Assembly (NCBI GenBank): GCA_049325415.1
Contig: JBMOLL010000108.1
Location: forward strand, 1 to 42,612
Source: JBMOLL01 sp049325415
GTDB taxonomy: Bacteria > Bacteroidota > Bacteroidia > Bacteroidales > GCA-2748055
Reading direction: 5' to 3'
Length of the DNA: 42,612 bases
Position numbers and translations under genes: made by a program. Each line of letters begins with the position of its first letter. Position 1 is the stretch's first letter. This document shows positions 23,889 through 32,693 of the stretch, piece after piece. Under the pieces are notes generated by a model. The model was not told where the DNA came from, ran no database searches, and saw only the letters and a program-made list of their open reading frames with translations.

Positions 23889-25076
23889 TCAACTCACCTC
23901 CAGCACCAGTCCTTTCAGGTATTCCCCTTCAGGATGAAAGATACTGACCGGGTGATCGGGTGGCTGTGACAGCTGATGCAGGATCCTGACATTCCGCCGG
24001 GCATTGGCTGCTGCCGCAAATACCGATTTGCGGAAATTCTCCCGGCTCACGGCCTGTGAACAACTGAAGGTGAACAGGATCCCTCCAGGGCGAATCTGCT
24101 CAAAAGCTTTCTGATTCAGACGTTTATATCCCTGAAGAGCATTTTTGAGCGCGTTCTGGTGTTTGGCAAATGCCGGCGGATCCAGAATGATCAGGTCGTA
24201 GCGGTCCTTAATATCCTCCAGGAACTGAAAAGCATCGGCGGCAAAGGAACTGTGCCGTTCCGTTCCGGGGAAGTTCAGCCCGACGTTTTTGTCGGTCAGT
24301 TCAATTGCCCTTGCCGAACTGTCGACACTGTGCACCAGTGACGCACCTCCCTGCAGGGCGTAAACCGAGAATCCCCCCGTGTAGCAGAACATGTTGAGGA
24401 CCGCTTTATCCCTGGCATAGGCAGCCAGCAGTTTCCGGTTTTCCCTCTGGTCGATGAAGAAACCGGTTTTCTGACCTTCCTGCCAGTTTACGGCAAAATG
24501 CAGGCCGTTTTCCAGAACCCCGGTTTCTGCACCGGTGCCCCATAGATAACCATTGACCGGTTCGATGCCCGGTTTGCGGGGCAGAGTGCCTTCGCTCTTA
24601 TCGTAAACGGCTTTCAGACGATCGCCGGCCACACTTTTCATAGCTTCGAGGATCGCCTCACGCGACCGGTACATCCCGATGGCGTGCATCTGCACCACGG
24701 CCACCCCGTTATAAAAATCCACGATCAGACCGGGAAGGCCGTCACCCTCGCCATTGATCCAGCGGAAAACACTGGTATTGCCAGTCCCGGTCAGGCCATG
24801 TGCCTCCCTGAGCTTCCAGGCTTCTTCCAGTCTTTTTCTCCAGAAGTCCGAACCAATGACGGGAGAGCCAAACTGTATCACCCTCACCGTGATCGATCCC
24901 TGCTGGTAATGACCGGTTGCCAGGTATTCATCCTGGTTGTCATACACATCGACCAGTTCGCCTTCACTGGCCACACCATGAATCTTTTTGATGGCACCCG
25001 AGAAGACCCACGGGTGATATCTCCGAAGCGACTGGTCTTTTCCGGATTTCAGAATTACCCTGGCTCTTTCACTCAT
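23889..25076 (-). CDS. rlmI: Class I SAM-dependent rRNA methyltransferase (RlmI-like)
   Basis: An N-terminal PUA domain (about 1-80, with RYHPWVFSGAI) is followed by a Rossmann methyltransferase domain: SAM loop NMFCYTGGFSVYA and catalytic region IILDPPAFAK, then FTFSCSQAVS. E. coli RlmI makes m5C1962 in 23S rRNA; the PUA plus methyltransferase layout and the 395-residue length fit that group, although the exact target is inferred. Its start overlaps the end of the exonuclease gene by 8 bp, so it is the third gene of a coupled operon. Confidence 0.9.
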   Translation of the reverse strand: MSERARVILKSGKDQSLRRYHPWVFSGAIKKIHGVASEGELVDVYDNQDEYLATGHYQQGSITVRVIQFGSPVIGSDFWRKRLEEAWKLREAHGLTGTGNTSVFRWINGEGDGLPGLIVDFYNGVAVVQMHAIGMYRSREAILEAMKSVAGDRLKAVYDKSEGTLPRKPGIEPVNGYLWGTGAETGVLENGLHFAVNWQEGQKTGFFIDQRENRKLLAAYARDKAVLNMFCYTGGFSVYALQGGASLVHSVDSSARAIELTDKNVGLNFPGTERHSSFAADAFQFLEDIKDRYDLIILDPPAFAKHQNALKNALQGYKRLNQKAFEQIRPGGILFTFSCSQAVSRENFRKSVFAAAANARRNVRILHQLSQPPDHPVSIFHPEGEYLKGLVLEVS

Positions 25077-25659
25077 TTTTCAAAAAAACAGAATCCCTTA
25101 GTTTAAAATATATGGCATAACAGGCCCAGGCGTCGGTGGCGGCATAGACCTGCTGGGCGGGAGAAAGCTCGTGGGCTTCCCAGTTCGACATCTGCTGGGA
25201 CTTGGAGATCTTCACCCCGAGGACAATGGCTGCCAGTTTTTTAAGGCTTTTCGACTGGATATGGAAGGCCTCTGCATACTGTTGCAGTTCAAGAAAGCCG
25301 CGGGCCTGAAAACGGATCAGGGAGCGGAGCCGGCGCAGGTCGTCCTGGAGCCCCGTACCGATCTTGATAATATTTTCGTCTTCGAACAGCTCCTTAAGTT
25401 TATCGGGGATGCCCGTCCGGTTCAGACGGATCAGCCAGGCTTCATCCGCTGTGGCCAGTTGAACAAGGGAGACCTGGTTATTTTTCCCCTTTGAGAATGA
25501 AGGTTTTGTTTCGGTATCAAAACCCAGGACCCGGTGTTGCATGATCCGGGTGATCTCCTCTTCGAAGAGCTCTTCGGTATCGATCATGATGATCCTCCCC
25601 CCGAACTGCTTTACCGTGAGAAGGTCAATCTCTTCCTTGCTGATCTCGCTGGCATACAT
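25069..25659 (-). CDS. 3'-5' exonuclease domain protein (RNase D-like, DEDDy)
   Basis: A stand-alone DnaQ-like/RNase D catalytic domain of 196 residues. The four acidic residues and tyrosine are visible: Asp48 and Glu50 in GFDTET, Asp106/Asp107 in GTGLQDD, and Tyr172 and Asp176 in YAATDA. It lacks the HRDC domains of full RNase D. It probably trims RNA or DNA 3' ends. Its start overlaps the stop codon of the DUF5063 gene (ATGA) and its end overlaps the rlmI start, so the three proteins may act together in RNA metabolism. Confidence 0.9.
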   Translation of the reverse strand: MYASEISKEEIDLLTVKQFGGRIIMIDTEELFEEEITRIMQHRVLGFDTETKPSFSKGKNNQVSLVQLATADEAWLIRLNRTGIPDKLKELFEDENIIKIGTGLQDDLRRLRSLIRFQARGFLELQQYAEAFHIQSKSLKKLAAIVLGVKISKSQQMSNWEAHELSPAQQVYAATDAWACYAIYFKLRDSVFLKNE

Positions 25660-26285
25660 CAGTAATCCTCCCCCGCCTGATCCTGGAACCGGCTGAAAAA
25701 GCCATGCCGGTCCGGTGTTTGGTCCTGTATATCCTGATCCGCGTCGGGCAGAATAAAATCATCGCCCGCAACCAGCACATCGTGCAGGGCGCTCAGAGCC
25801 AGCAGCAGTTTCTTTCCCCAATGCTCCCTGAAGGCTTCCGTAACCTGGAGGAGAGCATCGTTCATGAGGTCTTCAGATCCGCTGCTGTAAACGGCAATAA
25901 AATCGCGAAGCTCCTGGTAAATATCGGCCAGGTCTTCTGAAACCGTATGGGGCACAAGGTCGGAACGGTCGTACTCGCCGGCACCGGCCACGCGCAGATA
26001 GGCATTTGCCGGACCGAGTACCCTGGCGATACCCTGGTAAACGGCGGCCCATTCCTGTTCGGTCACCTCCCGTTCAATCCCTTCCTCATAAACCGGCTCT
26101 CTCGGGGCAATGCTATGAACCCGGCTGTAGACTTCGGAAAGCAGCACAAGCGCTTCCCCAACCAGTTGCCGGCCTGTGGCAGGCGGCTGCTCCAGCCAGC
26201 CGGCCAGGTCATTGGCGGCCTTGACAAAACTCAGCACCTCCGGCTGATAGACCCCGTAATGATCATCCTGTTGAACACTTTTCAT
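25659..26285 (-). CDS. DUF5063 domain protein
   Basis: The protein has 208 residues from the ATG at 26285, predicted soluble and mostly helical, acidic, with no signal peptide and no catalytic motif I can identify. It matches the Bacteroidota DUF5063 family as I remember it, which commonly precedes an RNase D-like exonuclease, as here. An in-frame GTG 27 bases upstream would place the TATTTTTG promoter element inside the gene, so I prefer the ATG. The stop codon overlaps the next start. Confidence 0.8.
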   Translation of the reverse strand: MKSVQQDDHYGVYQPEVLSFVKAANDLAGWLEQPPATGRQLVGEALVLLSEVYSRVHSIAPREPVYEEGIEREVTEQEWAAVYQGIARVLGPANAYLRVAGAGEYDRSDLVPHTVSEDLADIYQELRDFIAVYSSGSEDLMNDALLQVTEAFREHWGKKLLLALSALHDVLVAGDDFILPDADQDIQDQTPDRHGFFSRFQDQAGEDY

Positions 26286-26289
26286 CCCG

Positions 26290-26297
26290 CAAAAATA
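26290..26297 (-). promoter_or_regulatory. Promoter -7 element of the DUF5063 operon, near-leaderless
   Basis: The minus strand reads TATTTTTG and only 4 bases separate it from the ATG at 26285, the same spacing as at the rhomboid gene. No good -33 element is seen. Confidence 0.4.
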
Positions 26298-26395
26298 ATA
26301 GTTTTCAATCACTAAACTGCCATTTCTCCCGGCCGATTCACCTCCGGGCCCCGCTCATGCGCTGCGGAAGGCGCTGCGCCTGCTGTACAGAGGAT

Positions 26396-28300
26396 CTAAT
26401 GTTTCCATTCCAGCTTCAGATCTTCCCCCCGTACCAGCTTGTGATGATCGATGAGCCATTCGATCACCCGGATACTTTTCTCGCCCGGGATCCCGGTTTC
26501 CTCAACCAGTTGCCGGAGGGTCATACGTTCCCGGGCCAGGATCTTCTTCACGGCAGCAACGACCAGGTCGAACTCGTATTCGCTCAGCCCCAGCTCGTTC
26601 CTTTGCAGGCAAACATCGCACTGCCCGCAGCGCGCGACCTCTTTTTCACCGAAATAGGCGAGCAGGAACTGGCTCCGGCAACGGTTCTCCGACTGGGCAT
26701 AACGAAGCATTTCGTTCTGCCGCCTGATAAACCGTTCCTTTCTCAGCTGGTAATTTTCGGGGGAGATATGCAGGGAAGCCTCGGGCAATCGTTCTTCCAG
26801 ATAGGTCACCACCGGATTTTTTTTCCTGGGGATATAATTGATAATCTGCTGATTTGAAAGGGAAAGCAGGTATTTGTAGATGGCATCGAAGGTGAGGCCG
26901 GAGCGTCGGGCCAGCACCTGCTCATCGATGGCCACATACTGGGAGAACATCCCGGAATAGGAACGCAGGAGCAGCTTGATAAAGCTGTCGAAGGCCGCAT
27001 TTTTCACCTGGAATTTGTACAGATCGTCCCGTGAAACGATAAAATGGACCCGCGAAGGGTTGTTGATCTCATCGCTGACCTCAATATAGCCTTCCCTGAC
27101 CAGCACGTCCAGAGAACTGTGGGCCACCATTGCATTGAATTTGTAGATCCGGAGGAAATCCGGAAGGATGAAATCGTAGGACATGCCCTTGCCCGTTCCA
27201 TAGGGCACCTGGAGAAAACTGCCAAGGGCATGATAGACCTCTTTGACACGGGCAATGCCCGGGAAACTGACTTCGATCCGCTGGTTGATGATCCGTTCGT
27301 CGGAGGGGCTGTAAAGGAGGATGGCCCAGGCTTTCTTCTCGTCGCGTCCGGCCCTGCCCGCCTCCTGGAAATACGATTCGGGATTATCGGGGAGATCGAT
27401 ATGGATCACGAAGCGTACATCGGGTTTATCGATCCCCATACCAAAGGCATTGGTAGAGACCATGATACGTATGCGATCCTTCCGCCAGTCTTCCTGCATG
27501 CGGTTTCGTTCATCGAAGCTCAGTCCGGCATGATAATACCCTGCAGTATGTCCGTTCTGCACGAGCTGATCGGCCAGTTCGCGGCATTTTCTCCTGCTCC
27601 TGACATAGACGACGCCCGTCCCGGCGATCCGTTCGGCGATCCGCAGCATCTCCCCTACCTTATCCTCGGTTTTTCTAACAACGTAAACGAGGTTTTTTCT
27701 TTCGAAGCTTTTACGGATCAGGTTTTTATCCCTGAAGGCCAGCCGTTCCATAATATCCTCGGCCACCTCGGGCGTGGCGGTGGCGGTAAGTGCCAGTACA
27801 GGCACCCCGGGCAGAAGTTCCCGGAGCGCGGCGATCTCCAGGTAAGCCGGCCTGAAATCGTAGCCCCACTGGGAGATGCAGTGTGCCTCATCGACGGCGA
27901 TCAGGTTGACGTTCATTTCCACCACCTTGGCCCTGAACAGGTCGGTGGCTATCCTTTCCGGGGAAAGATAGAGGAACTTGAAATCTCCGAAGATGGCATT
28001 GTCGAGTGTCACGGCGATCTCCTCCCTCGACATCCCCGAATGGATGAGCAGCGCCCTTATGCCCCGCTTCTGCAGGTTTTCCACCTGGTCTTTCATCAGG
28101 GCGATCAGGGGCGTTACCACCAGGCAGATGCCTTCTTTAGCCAGGGCAGGGACCTGGAAGGTGACCGATTTCCCTCCGCCGGTTGGCAGGAGGGCAAGGG
28201 TATCCCTTCCGCTGCCTGCAGAGACAACGATTTCCTCCTGGACAGGCCTGAAGGCGGAATAACCCCAGAATCGGGTCAGTATCTGCCGGTAATCTTCCAA
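26396..28300 (-). CDS. recQ: ATP-dependent DNA helicase RecQ
   Basis: This is a superfamily 2 helicase of 634 residues. Visible are motif 0 (FRPVQ), Walker A TGGGKS (40-45), DEAH (137-140) with the aromatic-rich loop CISQWG, motif VI QEAGRAGRDE, then a Zn-binding domain (CRSQ to CGQCDVC, four Cys), a winged helix, and a C-terminal helical segment in place of a clear HRDC domain. It unwinds DNA during recombinational repair. The start is a TTG at 28300: a TAG stop lies two codons upstream and no ATG occurs until well inside the helicase core. It diverges from the parvulin operon. Confidence 0.94.
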   Translation of the reverse strand: MEDYRQILTRFWGYSAFRPVQEEIVVSAGSGRDTLALLPTGGGKSVTFQVPALAKEGICLVVTPLIALMKDQVENLQKRGIRALLIHSGMSREEIAVTLDNAIFGDFKFLYLSPERIATDLFRAKVVEMNVNLIAVDEAHCISQWGYDFRPAYLEIAALRELLPGVPVLALTATATPEVAEDIMERLAFRDKNLIRKSFERKNLVYVVRKTEDKVGEMLRIAERIAGTGVVYVRSRRKCRELADQLVQNGHTAGYYHAGLSFDERNRMQEDWRKDRIRIMVSTNAFGMGIDKPDVRFVIHIDLPDNPESYFQEAGRAGRDEKKAWAILLYSPSDERIINQRIEVSFPGIARVKEVYHALGSFLQVPYGTGKGMSYDFILPDFLRIYKFNAMVAHSSLDVLVREGYIEVSDEINNPSRVHFIVSRDDLYKFQVKNAAFDSFIKLLLRSYSGMFSQYVAIDEQVLARRSGLTFDAIYKYLLSLSNQQIINYIPRKKNPVVTYLEERLPEASLHISPENYQLRKERFIRRQNEMLRYAQSENRCRSQFLLAYFGEKEVARCGQCDVCLQRNELGLSEYEFDLVVAAVKKILARERMTLRQLVEETGIPGEKSIRVIEWLIDHHKLVRGEDLKLEWKH

Positions 28301-28518
28301 GGGCTATTTAACATTATTTAGCACTCTAATCATCCTTCCGGTGTAAAACAGGGTCTCTTGTTTACCGTTTTTTTTGTAATTTGGCGACGCTTAAAATTAG
28401 CCAAAATCCTGAAAAGTATCTGCTGCAGCGTTGTTTTTGAAACCTCAGTCAGACAGCGTCCGGGATCTGGTCGTGAAATAAAGATAATTCGTAAACCGTT
28501 AAAGCTAAAATTAAAGTG

Positions 28519-30477
28519 ATGAACCTGATCATGAAAAAGCTTGTTTTTCTATTCCTGCTGGCTTCCAGCCTGCATCTTTCAGCCCAGGACGAGGCGGTCC
28601 TGATGACCATCGGCAACAAGGATATCACCCTGGGTGAATTTGAAAGAATCTACCACAAGAACAATAACGAAAATTCGCTTACCCAGCAGACGCCGGAAGA
28701 GTATCTTGACCTGTTCATTAATTTTAAGCTCAAGGTAATGGAAGCCGAGGCACGCGGCATGGACACCACCAAATCCTTCCTGAAGGAATACAACGGATAT
28801 GCCGATCAGCTTGCCAAACCCTATCTCTCCGACGATGAGACAAAGAACAAACTTCTCACGGAAGCATATGAAAGATCGCTGAAGGAAATCAATGCCAGCC
28901 ATATATTATTAAGGCTGGATGAAAAAGCATCCCCGGAAGATACACTGGCGATGTACGAAAAGATCATGAAGATCAGGCAGCGGATCCTCAACGGCGAAGC
29001 TTTCGATGCCGTTGCCCGGGAAGTATCTGAAGACCCCTCTGCAAAATCCAACGGTGGCGATCTTGGCTATTTCACCGTTTTCAGCATGGTTTATCCCTTT
29101 GAAACCGCTGCTTACACAACGCCTGTAGGCGCCGTTTCCCTGCCGGTAAGAACACGTTACGGCTATCATATCCTGCAGGTCCACGACATCCGTCCGGCCC
29201 GGGGTACCATCAGGGTGGCACACATCTTCATTCTTTCACCCGAAGCCTCCACCCCCGAAGAAAAAGCACTGGCCGAGAAAAAAGCCTTTGCGGTTTACGA
29301 CAGCATCCAGAAAGGGGTTGATTTCGGAACACTGGCCCGGAATAATTCCGACGATCAGAATTCAGCTTCGAATGGCGGTGAGCTGCCCTGGTTCGGTGCC
29401 GGACGCATGATCCCCGCATTTGAGAAAGGTGCTTTTAGTCTGGAGAACCCGGGCGACATCACCAAACCCTTCCCCTCCCAGATCGGCTGGCACATTGTTA
29501 AGCTGATCGACCGGAAACCGGTTGGCAGCATGGAAGAATCCCGCGCCGAGCTCGAAACCAAGACCTTCAGAGGCGACCGTATGCAGGTCAATACAGCCCT
29601 GTACCTGGCCAAACTGAAAAACGACTATCATTTTACCGAATACCCGGAAAACAAAAGGGCCTACCTGGCTTCACTCGACACCACGATCTTCACCCGCGAA
29701 CTGGATAAAGCTGCCAGCCTGGCCGCAGCCAAACCTCTGTTTTCCATTGGAAATAAAGTGGTTACAACCGCCGATTTCGACGAATATATCGACAGTAAAG
29801 TGAAAAGGAAACCAGGCTATTCCTTCGATGTCTTCCTGAACGAGATCTACAATTCCTTCACCGAACTGGAGATCATGGATTATGAGAAAACACAGCTGCC
29901 TCTGAAATATCCCGAGTATAAGAACATCCTTCAGGAATACCACGACGGGATCCTGCTTTTCGACCTGATGGACAAAATGGTATGGTCGAAGGCTGTCAGT
30001 GATACCACCGGTCTGGAGAAATACTACAGGAAACATAAAAAGGAATACATGTGGGATACGCGTGCCGATGCACTGATTGTAACCTTTGACAACAGCATCG
30101 ACAAGGAGCTTGTTCTGAAATACGCGCCGGAACTGAGCAAGGGAAAGATGGATGAAAAAGCCCTGCGCAAAGCCGTTTGCGGTGCCGACAGCATAGCCTG
30201 TGTGACCGTGAAGGAGCTCAAGGTGGAAAAAGGGGTCAATACTGCTGTGGATCAGCTCGGCATGAAAACCGGTACCGGGGCCGTCAGCGCTTCGGAGGAC
30301 CAGAGCAGTTTCGTGATCGTGAAAAAGATCCTGAAGCCCATGCCTAAGGAACTCAATGAGACACGCGGGCAGGTGACTTCCGATTACCAGGACTTCCTGG
30401 AAAAGCAGTGGATCGCCGAACTCCGGTCGAAATACAAAGTTGTGGTTAACAAAGAGCTGCTTTCGCAGGTAAAATAA
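28519..30477 (+). CDS. Periplasmic peptidyl-prolyl isomerase with two parvulin domains
   Basis: This is an exported SurA/PpiD-like chaperone of about 653 residues. The signal peptide MKKLVFLFLLASSLHLSAQ follows the start; two parvulin domains lie at about 123-226 and 230-334 (ASHILL, GGDLGYF and GYHILQV in the first; AHIFIL, GGELPWFGAG and GWHIVKL in the second). A long C-terminal helical region without a family I recognise extends to the end. I prefer the ATG at 28519, with 28531 possible. It is the first gene of a four-gene operon ending in an OstA-like gene, so it probably handles unfolded outer-membrane proteins. Confidence 0.9.
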   Translation: MNLIMKKLVFLFLLASSLHLSAQDEAVLMTIGNKDITLGEFERIYHKNNNENSLTQQTPEEYLDLFINFKLKVMEAEARGMDTTKSFLKEYNGYADQLAKPYLSDDETKNKLLTEAYERSLKEINASHILLRLDEKASPEDTLAMYEKIMKIRQRILNGEAFDAVAREVSEDPSAKSNGGDLGYFTVFSMVYPFETAAYTTPVGAVSLPVRTRYGYHILQVHDIRPARGTIRVAHIFILSPEASTPEEKALAEKKAFAVYDSIQKGVDFGTLARNNSDDQNSASNGGELPWFGAGRMIPAFEKGAFSLENPGDITKPFPSQIGWHIVKLIDRKPVGSMEESRAELETKTFRGDRMQVNTALYLAKLKNDYHFTEYPENKRAYLASLDTTIFTRELDKAASLAAAKPLFSIGNKVVTTADFDEYIDSKVKRKPGYSFDVFLNEIYNSFTELEIMDYEKTQLPLKYPEYKNILQEYHDGILLFDLMDKMVWSKAVSDTTGLEKYYRKHKKEYMWDTRADALIVTFDNSIDKELVLKYAPELSKGKMDEKALRKAVCGADSIACVTVKELKVEKGVNTAVDQLGMKTGTGAVSASEDQSSFVIVKKILKPMPKELNETRGQVTSDYQDFLEKQWIAELRSKYKVVVNKELLSQVK

Positions 30478-31338
30478 ATGACCATGAAGATCACCCCGTC
30501 TGTTGCCCTCCTCACAGCAGCCATGCTGCTCGCTACGTCGTGCAGCCTGCTGAACCGGAAAAAAGACGAAACGCCTGTGGCGAGGGTATTCGACCTGTAC
30601 CTGTATGCCAGTGACCTGGAAGATGCGATCCCGCGAAATGTGAGCGAATCGGACAGTATCACCCTGGCCAAGCGGTACATCAACACCTGGGTAAAAGACC
30701 AGCTCCTGTTGCACTATGCCGAGCAGGCCCTGTCGGAGGAACAGATGGATTTTGAGAAACAGATCGAGGAATATCGTAAATCGCTCCTGATCTATTCCTA
30801 CAGGCAGAAACTCCTCCAGCAGAAGCTGGATACACTTGTCAGCGAGAGCGAGATCAATTCGTATTACGAAAATAATTCGAATAACTTCATGCTCAACCAG
30901 GAAGTGGTAAAAGCCACCTTCGTAAAGGTTCCGCTGAACCTCACGGGTGTGGACGACGTACGGCGCTGGTCGCGCTCCACCGACCCGGCCGATGCAGAGA
31001 GACTGGAAAAATTCTGCATCAATTATGCGGATAAGTACGACAATTTCAACAACAAATGGATCTATTTCTCCCGGCTGAAGGAGGAGATGCCTTTAAAGAT
31101 CGACCAGCCTGCCCGCTATCTGAAATACAACCAGAACATAGAGACGAGCGACTCCAGTTTCAGGTACTTCCTGCATGTCTCCGAGATGAAGAGCGAGGGG
31201 GAGATTGCCCCGCTGGAGATGGTGAAGGACGATATCCGGAGCATATTGTTAAACAAGCGAAAAATAGAATTCTTTCAGAGCCTGGAAACCCGAATCTATA
31301 ATGAGGGCCTGAGCAAGAACCAGTTCGAAATATATTGA
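30478..31338 (+). CDS. SurA-N-like periplasmic lipoprotein, no parvulin domain
   Basis: The protein has 286 residues. A lipoprotein signal ends at Cys22 (LATSC). The body is helical and resembles the SurA N-terminal chaperone module (VKDQLLLHYAEQ region), but no parvulin motif is visible. It begins directly after the upstream stop codon and its TGA is followed within 2 bp by the next ATG, so translation is tightly coupled. Probably a membrane-anchored chaperone partner of the two flanking parvulins. Function is inferred from context. Confidence 0.75.
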   Translation: MTMKITPSVALLTAAMLLATSCSLLNRKKDETPVARVFDLYLYASDLEDAIPRNVSESDSITLAKRYINTWVKDQLLLHYAEQALSEEQMDFEKQIEEYRKSLLIYSYRQKLLQQKLDTLVSESEINSYYENNSNNFMLNQEVVKATFVKVPLNLTGVDDVRRWSRSTDPADAERLEKFCINYADKYDNFNNKWIYFSRLKEEMPLKIDQPARYLKYNQNIETSDSSFRYFLHVSEMKSEGEIAPLEMVKDDIRSILLNKRKIEFFQSLETRIYNEGLSKNQFEIY

Positions 31339-31340
31339 TT

Positions 31341-32693
31341 ATGAAGATAAAAAGTTTGATTGCAGGGCTTCTCCTTGCAGCCCCGGCCCTTACAGTCAGT
31401 GCCCAGGACCAGTTCATCATCGACAGGGTCGTTGCGGTGGTGGGAGATTTTAATATCCTGCAGTCGGATATCGAGCAGCAGTACCTGCAGATGAAAGCCC
31501 AGGGGATGAAGATGCCCGAAGATGCCCGTTGCCAGATCCTGCAAATGTTCATTGAACAGAAGCTGATGCTGAACCAGGCCAAGATCGACAGTATTGAAGT
31601 CTCTCCGAGCCAGGTGGAAATCCAGCTTGATTCACGACTCGATTATTTTCTCAGCCAGTTCACCAGCGACCAGGAGATGGAGGAATACTTCGGAAAATCG
31701 TTGCTGGAGATCAAAGACGATCTCAGGGATGTCATCAGGGAACAGATGATCACCAACCAGGTGCAGCAGCAGTTGACGGGCGACATCCGGATCACCCCCT
31801 CCGAGGTCAGAGCCTATTTCAAGAAGATCCCGGTCGACAGCATTCCGCAGATCAATACCCAGGTAGAGATCTCCCAGATCGTGGCCTATCCCCCGTACAG
31901 CGAGGAAGCCATGTTTGCCGTGAGGGAAAAACTGCTGGAACTCCGGAAAAGGGTGATGGACGGGGAGAATTTCGCCACCCTGGCGATCCTCTATTCCGAG
32001 GATCCCGGCTCTGCGCCCAAGGGAGGCGAGATCGGCTTCATGGCGCGCGGAGAACTCGACCCCGCCTATGCCACCGCTGCCTGGGGGCTGAAAGAAGGCC
32101 AGGTCTCCAAGATCGTGGAATCGGAATTTGGTTTCCATATTATACAATGTATTGCCCGCAGGAACGACCGTGTGAATACCCGCCATATCCTCATGAAGCC
32201 CAAAGCCGATGTGAACGCCCGGCAAAAGGCCCTCAGCAAGCTCGACAGCCTCCGCACCGTGATCCTGAACGACTCGATGACCTTCGACCTGGCCGCCAAA
32301 TACTACTCGGAGGATAAGAACACCAGTGTTAACGGCGGACTGGTGGTGAACCCCCGGACCAATTCGGCGCTTTTCGAACTTGATCAGCTGGACGTCAAGG
32401 ATTACTATGTGATCCGGAACATGAATGTAGGTGACCTTTCGGAACCCTATGAAACAACCGACGAGAGCGGTAAGCCCTGTTACAAGATCATCAGGCTGCA
32501 GAACAGGATCGAACCACACCCGGCCGACCTGAAAACCGATTACCTGTTGCTGCAGAACCTGGCGCTGGAGAAAAAACAGCAGGACATCCTGCATCAGTGG
32601 TACCTGAAAAAGCTCCGGACCACCTATCTGAAGATTGACCCGGCTTTCAACACCTGCGAAAACATTCAGAGCGAACTGAACGCATCAAAATGA
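31341..32693 (+). CDS. surA: SurA-like periplasmic chaperone/peptidyl-prolyl isomerase
   Basis: The protein has 450 residues: signal peptide MKIKSLIAGLLLAAPALTVS, a SurA N-terminal domain (about 23-150, starting DRVVAVVGDFNILQSDI), then two parvulin domains (about 174-274 with GGEIGFMARGEL and GFHIIQ; 279-388 with RHILMKP and NGGLVV). The order is the canonical SurA one. It should guide outer-membrane proteins through the periplasm. I chose the ATG at 31341 rather than a TTG six bases upstream. It overlaps the OstA-like gene by 4 bp (ATGA). Confidence 0.92.
   Translation: MKIKSLIAGLLLAAPALTVSAQDQFIIDRVVAVVGDFNILQSDIEQQYLQMKAQGMKMPEDARCQILQMFIEQKLMLNQAKIDSIEVSPSQVEIQLDSRLDYFLSQFTSDQEMEEYFGKSLLEIKDDLRDVIREQMITNQVQQQLTGDIRITPSEVRAYFKKIPVDSIPQINTQVEISQIVAYPPYSEEAMFAVREKLLELRKRVMDGENFATLAILYSEDPGSAPKGGEIGFMARGELDPAYATAAWGLKEGQVSKIVESEFGFHIIQCIARRNDRVNTRHILMKPKADVNARQKALSKLDSLRTVILNDSMTFDLAAKYYSEDKNTSVNGGLVVNPRTNSALFELDQLDVKDYYVIRNMNVGDLSEPYETTDESGKPCYKIIRLQNRIEPHPADLKTDYLLLQNLALEKKQQDILHQWYLKKLRTTYLKIDPAFNTCENIQSELNASK

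Noticed and set aside
27044..28321. A 425-codon ORF antisense to recQ
   Set aside because: It mirrors the conserved recQ coding sequence and resembles no protein family.
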